Assembly: GCA_019448385.1 (NCBI GenBank)
Contig: JAGTXO010000100.1
Span: forward strand, 1 to 40,602
Source: Diacronema lutheri
Lineage: Eukaryota > Haptophyta > Pavlovophyceae > Pavlovales > Pavlovaceae
Direction of reading: 5' to 3'
Length of the DNA: 40,602 nucleotides
Shown: positions 1-10,800 of the stretch, one piece after another
Position numbering within the stretch: position 1 is the first letter of the stretch
Layout of the letters: each line of letters starts with the position of its first letter
Translations under genes and position numbers: made by a program
The notes under the pieces: generated by a model
What the model was told of the DNA's origin: nothing
Seen by the model: only the letters and a program-made list of their open reading frames with translations
Database searches by the model: none

Positions 1-33
<33 letters not shown>

Positions 34-614
34 ACTCGCCCCCGGCGCGCGCACATTTCCTTTGCCGAGCGGGCATCCATGGCGGCGACGGCCACGCGGA
101 TGCGAGCACGGGACGCGGCCGCGGCGACGGCGGCGGGCATGTGCTGCGGCGTGTAGGGGTGGCTATCGGCGGCGGTGGGCTTGGCCGTCCGCGTGCTCAG
201 CACGAGCGCGCTCGCGGGGCCGTCGGGGCGCGCGTCGAACGTGGCGATCGCGGAGTCAGCGGGCGCGGCTGCGCCGAGCCGGGCGGACGGCCGGGGCTGG
301 GCGGTGGACGGGCGGCGGCGCGCGGGCGTGCCTGCACCTCCGCCCGCGACTGCACGCGCCGCCGCCGCGCCGCCGCCCACCGCGACGCCGCGCGCGCGCG
401 CCCCGGCCACGCCGGCCGCGCCGGCGCCTGCGCCGCCGAAAGGCCCGGCGAGGCGGCCGGGCAGGCGAATGTCGATGGGCGCGAGGGCGTCGCCGTCAAG
501 GCGCGGCGTGGGCAGGCGCAGCGGCCTGCCCCGCCCCGCGCGCAGCGCCGCGTCGAGCGGAAGCGGGGCCGGACGCGGGTCCACCCCGGCTCGACGCGTA
601 ACGCCCTCCGCCAT
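1..614 (-). CDS. Partial ORF at left edge, unrecognised product
   Basis: Reading leftwards from an ATG at 614-612, this minus-strand frame has no stop codon until it leaves the window. The product starts MAEGVTRRAGVDPRP and is rich in Ala, Gly, Pro and Arg; a more ordinary stretch around 130-220 includes AIATFDARPDGPASALVL. A plausible splice donor (GTGCGC) lies in the rightmost base pairs of 45-60, just before the C-run at 1-33. No domain is recognisable. It faces the DnaJ gene head to head with 100 bp between the two ATGs, the same arrangement as two other gene pairs here, which supports it being a real gene. Other frames over the same stretch are also open because stops are rare at this base composition, so frame choice is uncertain. 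Confidence 0.35.
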
Positions 615-714
615 CGTGTCTCCCGGGGAGGCTTGCTCCAACCGGGACAAGCCACAGTCGAGACAAGACAGCCGACAAAAGCTCGACCGATTTTGAAAAG
701 GAGCGGTGCCCGCC
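615..714. promoter_or_regulatory. Short divergent intergenic region (putative bidirectional promoter)
   Basis: These 100 bp separate the ATG of the left-edge minus ORF from the ATG of the DnaJ gene. They are visibly less GC-rich than their surroundings and contain an AT-rich TTTTGAAAAG at 691-700. The role is inferred from position only. Confidence 0.35.
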
Positions 715-1292
715 ATGCTGATGCGATACGCGCTCGGCGCGCTGCTCGTCCGCCTCGCGCTCGCCGCCGATCTGTACGCGACGCTCGGGCTCACGCCCGA
801 CGCGTCCGACAAAGACGTGCGCGCCCGCACGCGCTCCTTCCGCCTCCGCGTTCGCACCGCCGGGCGCCGGGCCCGCCGGCCAGCGCGCGCACGCGCGGTC
901 GCGGGCACGCGCCGGCCTGCACGCGCGCGCGCGGGCGCGGGCGTCATGCGCGCACGCAGCGCCGGCTGCGTCTGAGCCGCGGGGCGCGCGAGCTGCGCCC
1001 GCGCACGAGCCGCTTGCGTGCTTGCACTGCGCGCGCGCCCGTCCCCCCGTTCTCCCCTCCGGCGAGTTTGCGAGAACGCGCGCCGGTGAGCTGCATGCAC
1101 CCACCCATCCCTTTTCCCCCGTTCCCCTTCCAGCCCCGTCCTTCCTTCCGTCCGCTTCTTCCCGCGCGTCTGTGCACCTGCCAATGACGCCGGCCACCGT
1201 GCACCTTCCCCTTCGCCCCACCACCACCCCCAACCCCCCGGGGCACCTTGCCCTTCGCCCCACCACCACCCCCAACCCCCCCGGTGCACCTT

Positions 1293-1323
<31 letters not shown>

Positions 1324-1722
1324 CCCCCCCCCGCCCCCTTTCCCTTCCAATCACCACCATGCCCCCCATGCGCCGCCCATGCGCGTTCCCCTCCTCCCAC
1401 CCACCCACCCCCCCCCCCCCCCCCGCCGCAGATTAAAAGCGCCTACCGCCGGCTGTCCCTCAAGCTCCACCCGGACAAAAACCCAAATGACGAAACCGCC
1501 GCCGAACGGTTCGCCGCGGTCGCGCGCGCGTACGAGGTCCTTTCCGACCCGGTGCGTCACCGCCGCGTCACCGCCGCGTCACCGCCGCGTCACCGCCGCG
1601 TCACCGCCGCGTCACCGCCGCGTCACCGCCGCGTCACCGCCGCGTCACCGCCGGGCTGCGCGCCCCGCCCGCACACGTGCGACCGCGCGCGCGCTCACAC
1701 CGAAGGCGCCCCCCCCCCCCCG

Positions 1723-1759
<37 letters not shown>

Positions 1760-3158
1760 CCCCCCCCCCGCATCACCCCCCCCCCCCTCCCAATGGCACG
1801 CCGCTGTTCCGCCATGGCGCTGCGCTCGACCGCTCGCCTGCCGCCGTTACGCCCCCCCCCCCCCCCCCCCCCCCCCCCCTCTCCGCGGTGTGCGTAACGA
1901 CCGCGTCACGGGCCGCGTCACTGGCCGCGTTACGGCTGCGTAACGGCTGCGTAACGGCCGTGTGACATGGGTGACATGGGTTACAGGACAGCCGCATTCT
2001 TTACGACCACGGTGGCGAGGAGGCGCTCGCCGACGGCGGCGGCGGCGGTGGCGGCGGGCCCTTTGGCGGCGGCCTCGACCCGTTCGAAATGTTCTTTGGC
2101 GGGCGCGGCGGCGGGGGAGGGGGCGGCGGGCGCGGCGGGCGCGGCGGCGGCGGGAAGCGTGGGCCGGACGCGCACGTCGAGTTGCGCGTGAGCCTTGCCG
2201 AGCTCTACTCTGGAGGCACGCGGCAGGTGAGCTTGCGGTTGAGACGCCGCTGCGCACACGCCGCGAGCTGCCCCTCCGTCTTTCCTTCATCCCTCCCCCC
2301 CCCCCCCCCCCCCCCCCCCAAATCGCAGGCGTCCGTCACGCGTCGCGTCGTCTGCCGCGGCTGCCGCGACCACCGCCCCGCCACCGCTGGCTGGGAGGGC
2401 GCAGGCTGCGCCGGCTGCGTGCGCTGCCCGCCAGAAGTCCGGATGGTCCACCGGCAGATGGCGCCGGGTTTCGTCATGCAGCAACAGGAGCAGGTACGCG
2501 GCGAGCGGCCATGCGGCGCACGCGGCGCGCGCGGGCAGGCGCTTTCTTTTGAAAAGGCGCGCGCGGGACGGGCTTTGCTATGGTTTGAGCGCCTTTGCTG
2601 CAGGCCGTGCTCAGGATTCCCCCTTCCCCCCCTCTCCCCCTCTTCCATCCCCGCCGCCCCCCCCACCCCACCCCCCCCCCTCCCCCCTTCCCCCCCGCCC
2701 CTCTCGCAGGTGCAATCGCGCGACTTCTGCAAGGCGGAGGCAGCCATACTGGATGCGACTATTGAGAAGGGCATGGCCGACGGCACGCAGGCGCGCGCGC
2801 CGCCCGCGCTGGCGTCCCGCGCGCCAGCAGTCCCGGCGCAAACGCTCCCCTCCCCCCCCTTTCCCCTCCTCTCCTACCCCCATATCCGTCGGCTGGCCTC
2901 CTCTCTAACCCCCCTCCCCCGCTCCCTCTCCCTTCCTCGCCAATCTGTCCTGCCCCCCCCCCCCCCCCCCCTTCCCCCCCTCTCCTGTTCTACGTACAAC
3001 CCGCGCGCAGCTCACCTTTGAACGGATGGCCGAGCAACTTCCCGGACAAGTCCCCGGAGACATCCGCCTCACGCTGCGCGCGATGCCGCACCCGGCCTTC
3101 CGCAGAGACGTAAATGCGCCCGCCCTCCCGCAATGCGCACGCCAGCCCGGCCAGCTGT

Positions 3159-3198
<40 letters not shown>

Positions 3199-4543
3199 CC
3201 CGGCCAGCCAGCTGGCCCCCTTCACTGCCTTCGACTGGAAGCGTCACCAGAGGAAAGGGCGTGTGTGTGTGGTGGGTGGGGGGGGGGGGGGGGGAGGGGC
3301 ATTCCGTCTCTGGCCGCCACGGCCAAGCGCCTGGGATGTGGACGGGCCGGGCCGGCGGTGGCCGGGCCGGCCCAGCGCTTGGCGCGCGCGCGCGTCCTGC
3401 CACATTCTGCCACTTGTTGCCACTTGTTGCCACTTGTTGCCACTTGTTGCCACTTTTTGCCACTTTTTGCCACTTTTTGCCACTTTTTGCCACGTTTTGC
3501 CACGTTTTGCCACGTTTTGCCACGTTTTGCCACTTGTTGCCACTTGTTGCCACTTGTTGCCACTTGTTGCCACTTGTTGCCACATTCGCCACCCGACCCG
3601 TCGCCACCTCACCGCCGCGCCTTCGCTCGCCGCTTTCCCGCCCACACGCGCGCGCCCACCCGGGCATCCGTCCGTCCGCCATCGTGGCGCGGGCGCGCGG
3701 GCGCAGGGCACAAATCTGCACACTGAGATGACAATCTCACTGCGAGACGCGCTCGTCGGCTTTTCAAAAGCGATCACGCACCTCGACGGGCGCGCAGTGC
3801 CCGTACGCGCCGCACCCGCTCGCTGCGCCCGCAGCGAGCCGCGCCTGCGCTCGCGCGCCCGTCGGGCGTTCGTTCGTGCCGCACTTTCTTGCCTCCCGCC
3901 CGCCTAGCCTGCGCGCGCCGCACTTACTTGCCTCCCGCCCGCCTAGCCTGCGCGCGCCGCACTTCTTTGCCTCCCGCCCGCCTAGCCTGCGCGCGCGGCG
4001 CGCGGCTGCCGCGCTCGGGCACCAGCGCCGGCACGCGGCGCCCGCCTGCCCGGCCGCACCACGCGCCATGCGCCTCCGGTGATGACTGAAACCGCCATCC
4101 CACCCCATCCCCACCCCATCCCACCCCATCCCACCCCATCCCATCCCATCCCACCCCATCCCATCCCATCCCTCTCTTCCCATCCATCCCCCCCATTCCA
4201 CCCATCCCACCCCATCCCACCCCATCCCTCTCATCCCAACCATCCCAACCATCCCACCCATCCCACCCATCCCACCCATCCCACCCCATCCCTCTCATCC
4301 CAACCATCCCAACCATCCCAACCATCCCACCCATCCCACCCATCCCACCCATCCCGTGCGCGAGCGCAGGTCTCGCGCACGGGCGTCACGAAGCCCTTCG
4401 AGACGATCGCCGTGGCAGGCGAGGGCATGCCACACCACGGCGTGCCCTCGCAAAAGGGGCGGCTGCTCGTGCACATCACCGTCGACTTTCCGCGCGCGCC
4501 GCTCAGTGCCGCACAGCGCGAGGTAGTCGAGGCGCTCTTCTGA
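715..4543 (+). CDS. ER-luminal DnaJ co-chaperone, ERdj3/DNAJB11-like, 8 exons
   Basis: An Hsp40 that would deliver unfolded clients to ER BiP and stimulate its ATPase. Exons: 715-816, 1432-1551, 1987-2226, 2329-2493, 2710-2790, 3011-3109, 3707-3802, 4370-4543, all phase 0, giving 358 residues, a typical ERdj3 length. Residues 1-18 form a signal peptide; the J domain follows with HPD at 47-49; a Gly-rich stretch then leads to the substrate-binding part, with CRGC (163-166) and CAGCVRC (181-187) in the position of the ERdj3 Cys-containing segment. Family motifs PGQVPGD, HPAFRRD and HLDGRAVP continue across exon joins, which fixes the boundaries. There is no C-terminal KDEL, as in ERdj3. Intron 5 (2791-3010) appears to have a GC donor. 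The start at 715 gives the signal peptide directly. The 3' end converges on the kinase gene. Confidence 0.9.
1262..1431 (+). repeat. C-rich homopolymer tracts, DnaJ intron 1
   Basis: Long C runs (about 1287-1332 and 1408-1424, with a few T or G interruptions) occupy the 3' part of intron 1 (817-1431), ending at CCGCCGCAG before exon 2. They stand where a polypyrimidine tract is expected. Confidence 0.8.
1553..1655 (+). repeat. 11-bp tandem repeat (GTCACCGCCGC), DnaJ intron 2
   Basis: About nine copies of an 11-bp unit begin right at the donor of intron 2 (1552-1986). Further C runs follow at about 1711-1770 and 1854-1879. An 11-bp period would break a reading frame, consistent with the region being intronic. 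Confidence 0.8.
3110..3706 (+). repeat. DnaJ intron 6 with G runs and a 10-bp TTGCCACTTG array
   Basis: This 597-bp intron holds two G homopolymers (about 3159-3195 and 3278-3293) and roughly 18 copies of a 10-bp unit TTGCCACTTG/TTGCCACTTT/TTGCCACGTT at about 3407-3585. Blocks of the three variants are grouped together, as expected from local expansion. The intron ends GGGCGCAG. Confidence 0.85.
3803..4369 (+). repeat. DnaJ intron 7: 39-bp repeats then an ATCCCACCCC-type array
   Basis: Three copies of a unit containing TTGCCTCCCGCCCGCCTAGC lie at about 3888-3995. A long pyrimidine-rich array of ATCCCACCCC, CATCCCAACC and similar variants follows at about 4094-4355, ending at GAGCGCAG before the last DnaJ exon. 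Confidence 0.85.
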
Positions 4544-4876
4544 CGTCGGGCTGCGTGGGCAGAATTTGAAAACCCTGAACACATGAAGATGCAAAGCAAC
4601 GGCGGGGCAGTGCTTTTGCTCACACCGGCAGCAGCAGGCGCTCAAAGCTAGCGTTGGCGTTTCAATTGATACCTGCTGAGCTGGGCCAAAGAGTCGAGCC
4701 TGTGCTCACGCCGCGGCCACATCTCGCGCGCGAGCCTGCGCCTTTCCACTGCTTCTCTCCGTACTTTCTCCATGACAAGATCAACGCAGCATGTGCGCAC
4801 ATGGGGGGGGGGGGGGGGGGGGAGGGGTTGTCATTTGCACCGGACGTGCCAACGCCATGCGGCAGAGCGCCTGCCG
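4544..4876. other. Convergent intergenic region, DnaJ / kinase
   Basis: The 333 bp between the stop codons of two convergent genes contain a G run (about 4804-4822) and nothing else recognised. No canonical AATAAA signal was noticed on either strand. Confidence 0.6.
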
Positions 4877-7800
4877 TCAGCAGACGTTCCATTGCCCACT
4901 GTGTGCAGCCATGGCGGCGGCGGTGGCCTCTCGAGCGCCCGCCTGCGCCGCTTGTTGCTTACGCGCGCGGCCGGCCGCATCGCTGCCGGCGCAGACGTTG
5001 GCCAGCGCGCAGCACGCCAGCTTCCGCACGCCCGTGTGCGCGGCGTGCGCGCGCATCGCGGCGACCACGGCCTCGAGCGCGCCCACCTCCGCCGCCCGCT
5101 GCGCGCGCGCGCGGCCGGGCGCATCGTTGCCAGAGCAGACGTTGGCCAGCGCCCAACACGCCCATTCCTGCACGCCCGAGTGCATGGCGTGCGCGCGCAT
5201 CGCGGCGACCACGGCCTCGAGCGCGCCCGCCTCTGCCGCCACCTGCGCGCGCGCAAGCCCGGCCGCATCGGTGCCGGCGCAGACGTTAGCCAGCGCGAGG
5301 CACGCCGACACCTGCACGCCCGAGTGCGCGGCGTGCGCGCGCATCGCGGCGACCACGGCCTCGAGCGCGCCCGCCTCCACCGCCAGCTGCTTGCGCGCGA
5401 GCCCGGCCGCATCGTCGCCGAAGCAGACGGTGTCCAACGTGCGGCACGCCCGCTCCTGCACGCCTGAGTGCGCGGCGTGCGCGCGCATCGCGGCGACCAC
5501 GGCCTCGAGCGCGCCCGCCTCCGCCGCCCACTGCTTGCGCGCGAGCCCGGCCACATCGTCGCCGAAGCAGACGGTGTCAAACGTGCGGCACGCCCGCTCC
5601 TGCACGCCTGAGTGCGCGGCGTGCGCGCGCATCGCGGCGACCACGGCCTCGAGCGCGCCTGCCTCCGCCCCCCGCCGCTTGCGCGCGAGCCCGACCGCGT
5701 CGTCGCCAAAACAGACGCTGTCCAACGTGCGGCACGCCCGCTCCTGCACGCCTGAGTGCGCGGCGTGCGCGCGCATCGCGGCAACCACGGCCTCGAGCGC
5801 GCCTGCATCCGCCCCCCGCCGCTTGCGCGCGAGCCCGGCCGCATCGTCGCCGGAGCAGACGCTGTCCAACGTGCGGCACGCCCGCTCCTGCACGCCTGAG
5901 TGCGCGGCGTGCGCGCGCATCGCGGCGACCACGGCCTCGAGCGCGCCCGCCTCCGCCGCCCGCTGCGCGCGCGCGCGGCCGGGCGCATCGTTGCCAGAGC
6001 AGACGTTGGCCAGCGCCCAACACGCCCATTCCTGCACGCCCGAGTGCATGGCGTGCGCGCGCATCGCGGCGACCACGGCCTCGAGCGCGCCCGCCTCTGC
6101 CGCCACCTGCGCGCGCGCAAGCCCGGCCGCATCGGTGCCGGCGCAGACGTTAGCCAGCGCGAAGCACGCCGACACCTGCACGCCCGAGTGCGCGGCGTGC
6201 GCGCGCATCGCGGCGACGACGGCCTCGAGCGCGCCTGCCTCCGCCGCCCGCTGCTTGCGCGCGAGCCCGGCCGCATCGTCGCCGAAGCAGACGGTGTCCA
6301 GCGTGCGGCACGCCTGCTCCTGCACGCCCGAGTGCGCGGCGTGCGCGCGCATCGCAGCGACCACGGCCTCGAGCGCGCCCGCCTCCGCCGCCAGCTGCTT
6401 GCGCGCGAGCCCGGCCGCATCGGTGCCGGCACAGATGTTATCCAGCGCGAGACACGCCGACACCTGCACGCCCGAGTGCGCGGCGTGCGCGCGCATCGCG
6501 GCGACCACGGCCTCGAGCGCGCCCGCCTCCGCCGCCCGCTGCTTGCGCGCGAGCCCGGCCGCATCGGTGCCGGCGCAGACGACTCTCAACGCGCGGCACG
6601 CCCAATCCTGCACGCCCGAGTGCGCGACGTGCGCGCGCATCGCGGCGACAACGGCCTCGAGCGCGCCCGCCTCCGCCGCCACCTGCGCGCGCGCAAGCCC
6701 GGCCGCATCGGTGCCGAAGCAGACGTTGGCCAGCGCGCCGCACGCCCAATCCTGCACGCCCGAGTTCGCGGCGTGCGCGCGCATCGCGGCGACCACGGCC
6801 TCGAGCGCACCCGCCTCCGCCGCCACCTGCTTGCGCGCGAGCCCGGCCGCATCGAAGCCGGCGCAGATGTTTCTCAACGCGCGGCACGCCCAATCCTGCA
6901 CGCCCGAGTGTGCGGCGTGCGCGCGCATCGCGGCGACGACGGCCTCGAGCGCGCCCGCCTCCGCCGCCAGCCGCTTGCGCGCGTGCCCAGCTGCATCGTC
7001 GCCGAAGCAGACGGTGTCCAACGTGTGGCACGCCCGCTCCTGCACGCCCGAGTTCGCGGCGTGCGCGCGCATCGCGGCGACCACGGCCTCGAGCGCGCCC
7101 GCCTCCGCCGCCCACTGCTTGCGCGCGAGCCCGGCCGCATCGTCGCCGGAGCAGACGCTGTCCAACGTGCGGCACGCCCGCTCCTGCACGCCCGAGTGCG
7201 CGGCGTGCGCGCGCATCGCGGCGACCACGGCCTCGAGCGCGCCCGCCTCCGCCGCCCGCTGCTTGCGCGCGAGCCCGGCCGCATCGGTGCCGGCGCAGAC
7301 GTTGTCCAGCGTAAAGCACGCCTGCTCCTGCATACCCGAGTGTGCGGCGTGCGCGCGCATCGCGGCGACTACGGCCTCGAGCGCGCCCGCCTCCGCCGCC
7401 AGCCGCTTGCGCGCGAGCCCATCCGCATTGTCGCCGAAGCAAACGGTAACCAGCGCCCAACAAGCCCAATCCTGCACGCCTGAGTGCGCGGCGTGCGCGC
7501 GCATCGCGGCGACTACGGCCTCGAGCGCGCCCGCCTTCGCCGCCCGCTTCGCGCGCGCAAGCCCGGCCGCATCGGTGCCAGCGCAGATGTTGGCCAGCAT
7601 GGAGCACGCCTGCTCCTGCATACCCGAGTGCGCGGCGTGCGCGCGCATCGCGGCGACCACGGCCTCGAGCGCGCCCGCCTCCGCCGCCAGCTGCGCGCGC
7701 GCAAGTCCGGCCGCATCGGTGCCGAAACAGACGTTTATCAGCGCGAAACACGCCAACACCTGCACGCTCGAGTGCGCGGCGTGGGCGCGCATCGCGGCGA

Positions 7801-10800
7801 CCACGGCCTCGAGCGCGCCCGCCTCCGCCACCCACTGCTTGCGCGCGAGCCCGGCCGCATCGTCGCCGAAGCAGACGGTGTCCAGCGTGCGGCACGCCAG
7901 CTCCTGCACGCCCGAGAGCGCGGCGTGCGCGCGCATCGCGGCGACCACGGCCTCGAGCGCGCCCGCCTCCGCCGCCAGCTGCTTGCGCGCGAGCCCGGCC
8001 GCATCGGAGCCGGCACAGATGTTATCCAGCGCGAGACACGCCGACACCTGCACGCCCGAGTGCGCGGCGTGCGCGCGCATCGCGGCGACCACGGCCTCGA
8101 GCGCGCCCGCCTCCACCGCCAGCTGCTTGCGCGCGAGCCCGGCTGCATCGTCGCCGAAGCAGACGGTGTCCAGCGTGCGGCACGCCTGCTCCTGCACGCC
8201 CGAGTGCGCGGCGTGCGCGCGCATCGCAGCGACCACGGCCTCGAGCGCGCCCGCCTCCGCCGCCAGCTGCTTGCGCGCGAGCCCGGCCGCATCGGTGCCG
8301 GCACAGATGTTATCCAGCGCGAGACACGCCGACACCTGCACGCCCGAGTGCGCGGCGTGCGCGCGCATCGCGGCGACCACGGCCTCGAGCGCGCCCGCCT
8401 CCGCCGCCCGCTGCTTGCGCGCGAGCCCGGCCGCATCGGTGCCGGCGCAGACGACTCTCAACGCGCGGCAAGCCCAATCCTGCACGCCCGAGTGCGCGAC
8501 GTGCGCGCGCATCGCGGCGACAACGGCCTCGAGCGCGCCCGCCTCCGCCGCCACCTGCGCGCGCGCAAGCCCGGCCGCATCGGTGCCGAAGCAGACGTTG
8601 GCCAGCGCGCCGCACGCCCAATCCTGCACGCCCGAGTTCGCGGCGTGCGCGCGCATCGCGGCGACCACGGCCTCGAGCGCACCCGCCTCCGCCGCCACCT
8701 GCTTGCGCGCGAGCCCGGCCGCATCGGTGCCGGCGCAGATGTTTCTCAACGCGCGGCACGCCCAATCCTGCACGCCCGAGTGTGCGGCGTGCGCGCGCAT
8801 CGCGGCGACGACGGCCTCGAGCGCGCCCGCCTCCGCCGCCAGCCGCTTGCGCGCGAGCCCAGCTGCATCGTCGCCGAAGCAGACGCTGTCCAACGTGCGG
8901 CACGCCTGCTCCTGCACGCCCGTGTGCGCGGCGTGCGCGCGCATCGCAGCGACCACGGCCTCGAGCGCGCCCGCCTCCGCCGCCCACTGCGCGCGCGCAA
9001 GCCCGGCCGCATCGGTGCCGGCGCAGATGTTGGCCAGCGTGGAGCACGCCTGCTCCTGCATACCCGAGTGCGCGGCGTGCGCGCGCATCGCAGCGACCAC
9101 GGCCTCGAGCGCGCCCGCCTCCGCCGCCCGCTGCGCGCGCGCGAGCCCGGCCGCATCGGTGCCGGCGCAGACGTTTCTCAACGCGCCGCACGCCTGCTTC
9201 TGCACGCCCGAGTGCGCGACGTGCGCGCGCATCGCGGCGACCACGGCCTCGAGCGCGCCTGCCTCCGCCGCCCGTTGCTTGCGCGCAAGCCCGGCCGCAT
9301 CGGTGCCGGCGCAGACGTAGTCGAGCGTAAAGCACGCCCGCTCCTGCATACCCGAGTGCGCGGCGTGCGCGCGCATCGCGGCGACCACGGCCTCGAGCGC
9401 GCCCGCCTCCGCCGCCAGCTGCTTGCGCGCGAGCCCATCCGCATTGTCGCCGAAGCAGACGGTAACCAGCGCGCAGCAACCCCAATCCTGCACGCCTGAG
9501 TGCGCGGCGTGGGCGCGCATCGCGGCGACTACGGCCTCGAGCGCACCCCCCTTCGCCGCCCGCTGCGCGCGCGCAAGCCCGGCCGCATCGGTGCCGGCGC
9601 AGACGTTTGCCAGCGCGCGGCACGCCTCCTCCTGCACGCCCGAGTGCGCGGCGTGCGCGCGCATCGCGGCGACCACGGCCTCGAGCGCGCCCGCCGCCGC
9701 CGCTCGCTGCGCCCACGCGATCCCGGCCGCATCGGTGCCGGCGCAGATGTTGGCCAGCGTGAGGCACGCACCCTCTTGCATACCCGAGTGCGCGGCGTGC
9801 GCGCGCATCGCGGCGACCACGGCCTCGAGCGCGCCCGCCTTCGCCGCCAGCTGCTTGCGCGCGAGCCCGGCCGCATCGTCGCCGAAGCAGACGGTAAGCA
9901 GCGCCCAGCAAGCCCAATCCTGCACGCCCGAGTGCGCGGCGTGCGCGCGCATCGCGGCGACCACGGCCTCGAGCGCGCCCGCCTCCGCCGCCCGCTGCGC
10001 CCACGCGATCCCGGCCGCATCGGTGCCGAAGCAGACTTTCACCAGCGCGTGGCATGCCCGCTCCTGCACGCCCGAGTGCGCGGCGTGCGCGCGCATCGCG
10101 GCGACCACGGCCTCGAGCGCGCCCGCCTCCGCCGCCAGCTGCGCGCGCGCGAGCCCGGCCGCATCGGTGCCGGCGCAGATGTTTGTCAGCGCGCGGCACG
10201 CCTGCTTCTGCACGCCCGAGTGCGCGGCGTGCGTGCGCATCGCGGCGACCACGGCCTCGAGCGCGCCCGCCTCCGCCGCCCGCTGCCTGCACGCAAGCCC
10301 GGCCGCATCGGTGCCGGCGGAGACGTTGGCCAGCGTGAAGCACGCCTCCTCCTGCACGCCCGAATGCGCGGCGTGCGCGCGCATCGCGGCGACCACGGCC
10401 TCGAGCGCGCCCGCCTCCGCCGCCCGCTGCTTGCGCGCGAGCCCGGCCGCATCGGTGCCGGCGCAGACGTTTCTCAGCGCCCAGCAAGCCCAATCCTGCA
10501 CGCCCGAGTGCGCGGCGTGCGTGCGCATCGCGGCGACCACGGCCTCGAGCGCGCCCGCCTCGGCCGCCCGCTGCTTGCGCGCGAGCCCGGCCGCATCGGT
10601 GCCGGCGCAGACGTTTCTCAGCGTGAAGCACGCCTGCTCCTGCACGCCCGAGTGCGCGGCGTGCGCGCGCATCGCGGCGACCACGGCCTCGAGCGCGCCT
10701 GCGTTGGCAGCCAGCTCGCAGCTCGTATCGTCCCACCTCGCGCGACGGGACACCGCCACAATGGCAGCGGCCGCCTCCTCGGCCCGCTGCGCCATCGCCG

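Noticed and set aside
4791-9320. Plus-strand ORF of about 1,500 codons over the kinase gene (CAACARIAATTASSAPAS repeats)
   Set aside because: Antisense shadow of the 144-bp coding array; the minus frame has the kinase domain and ARM-like sequence.
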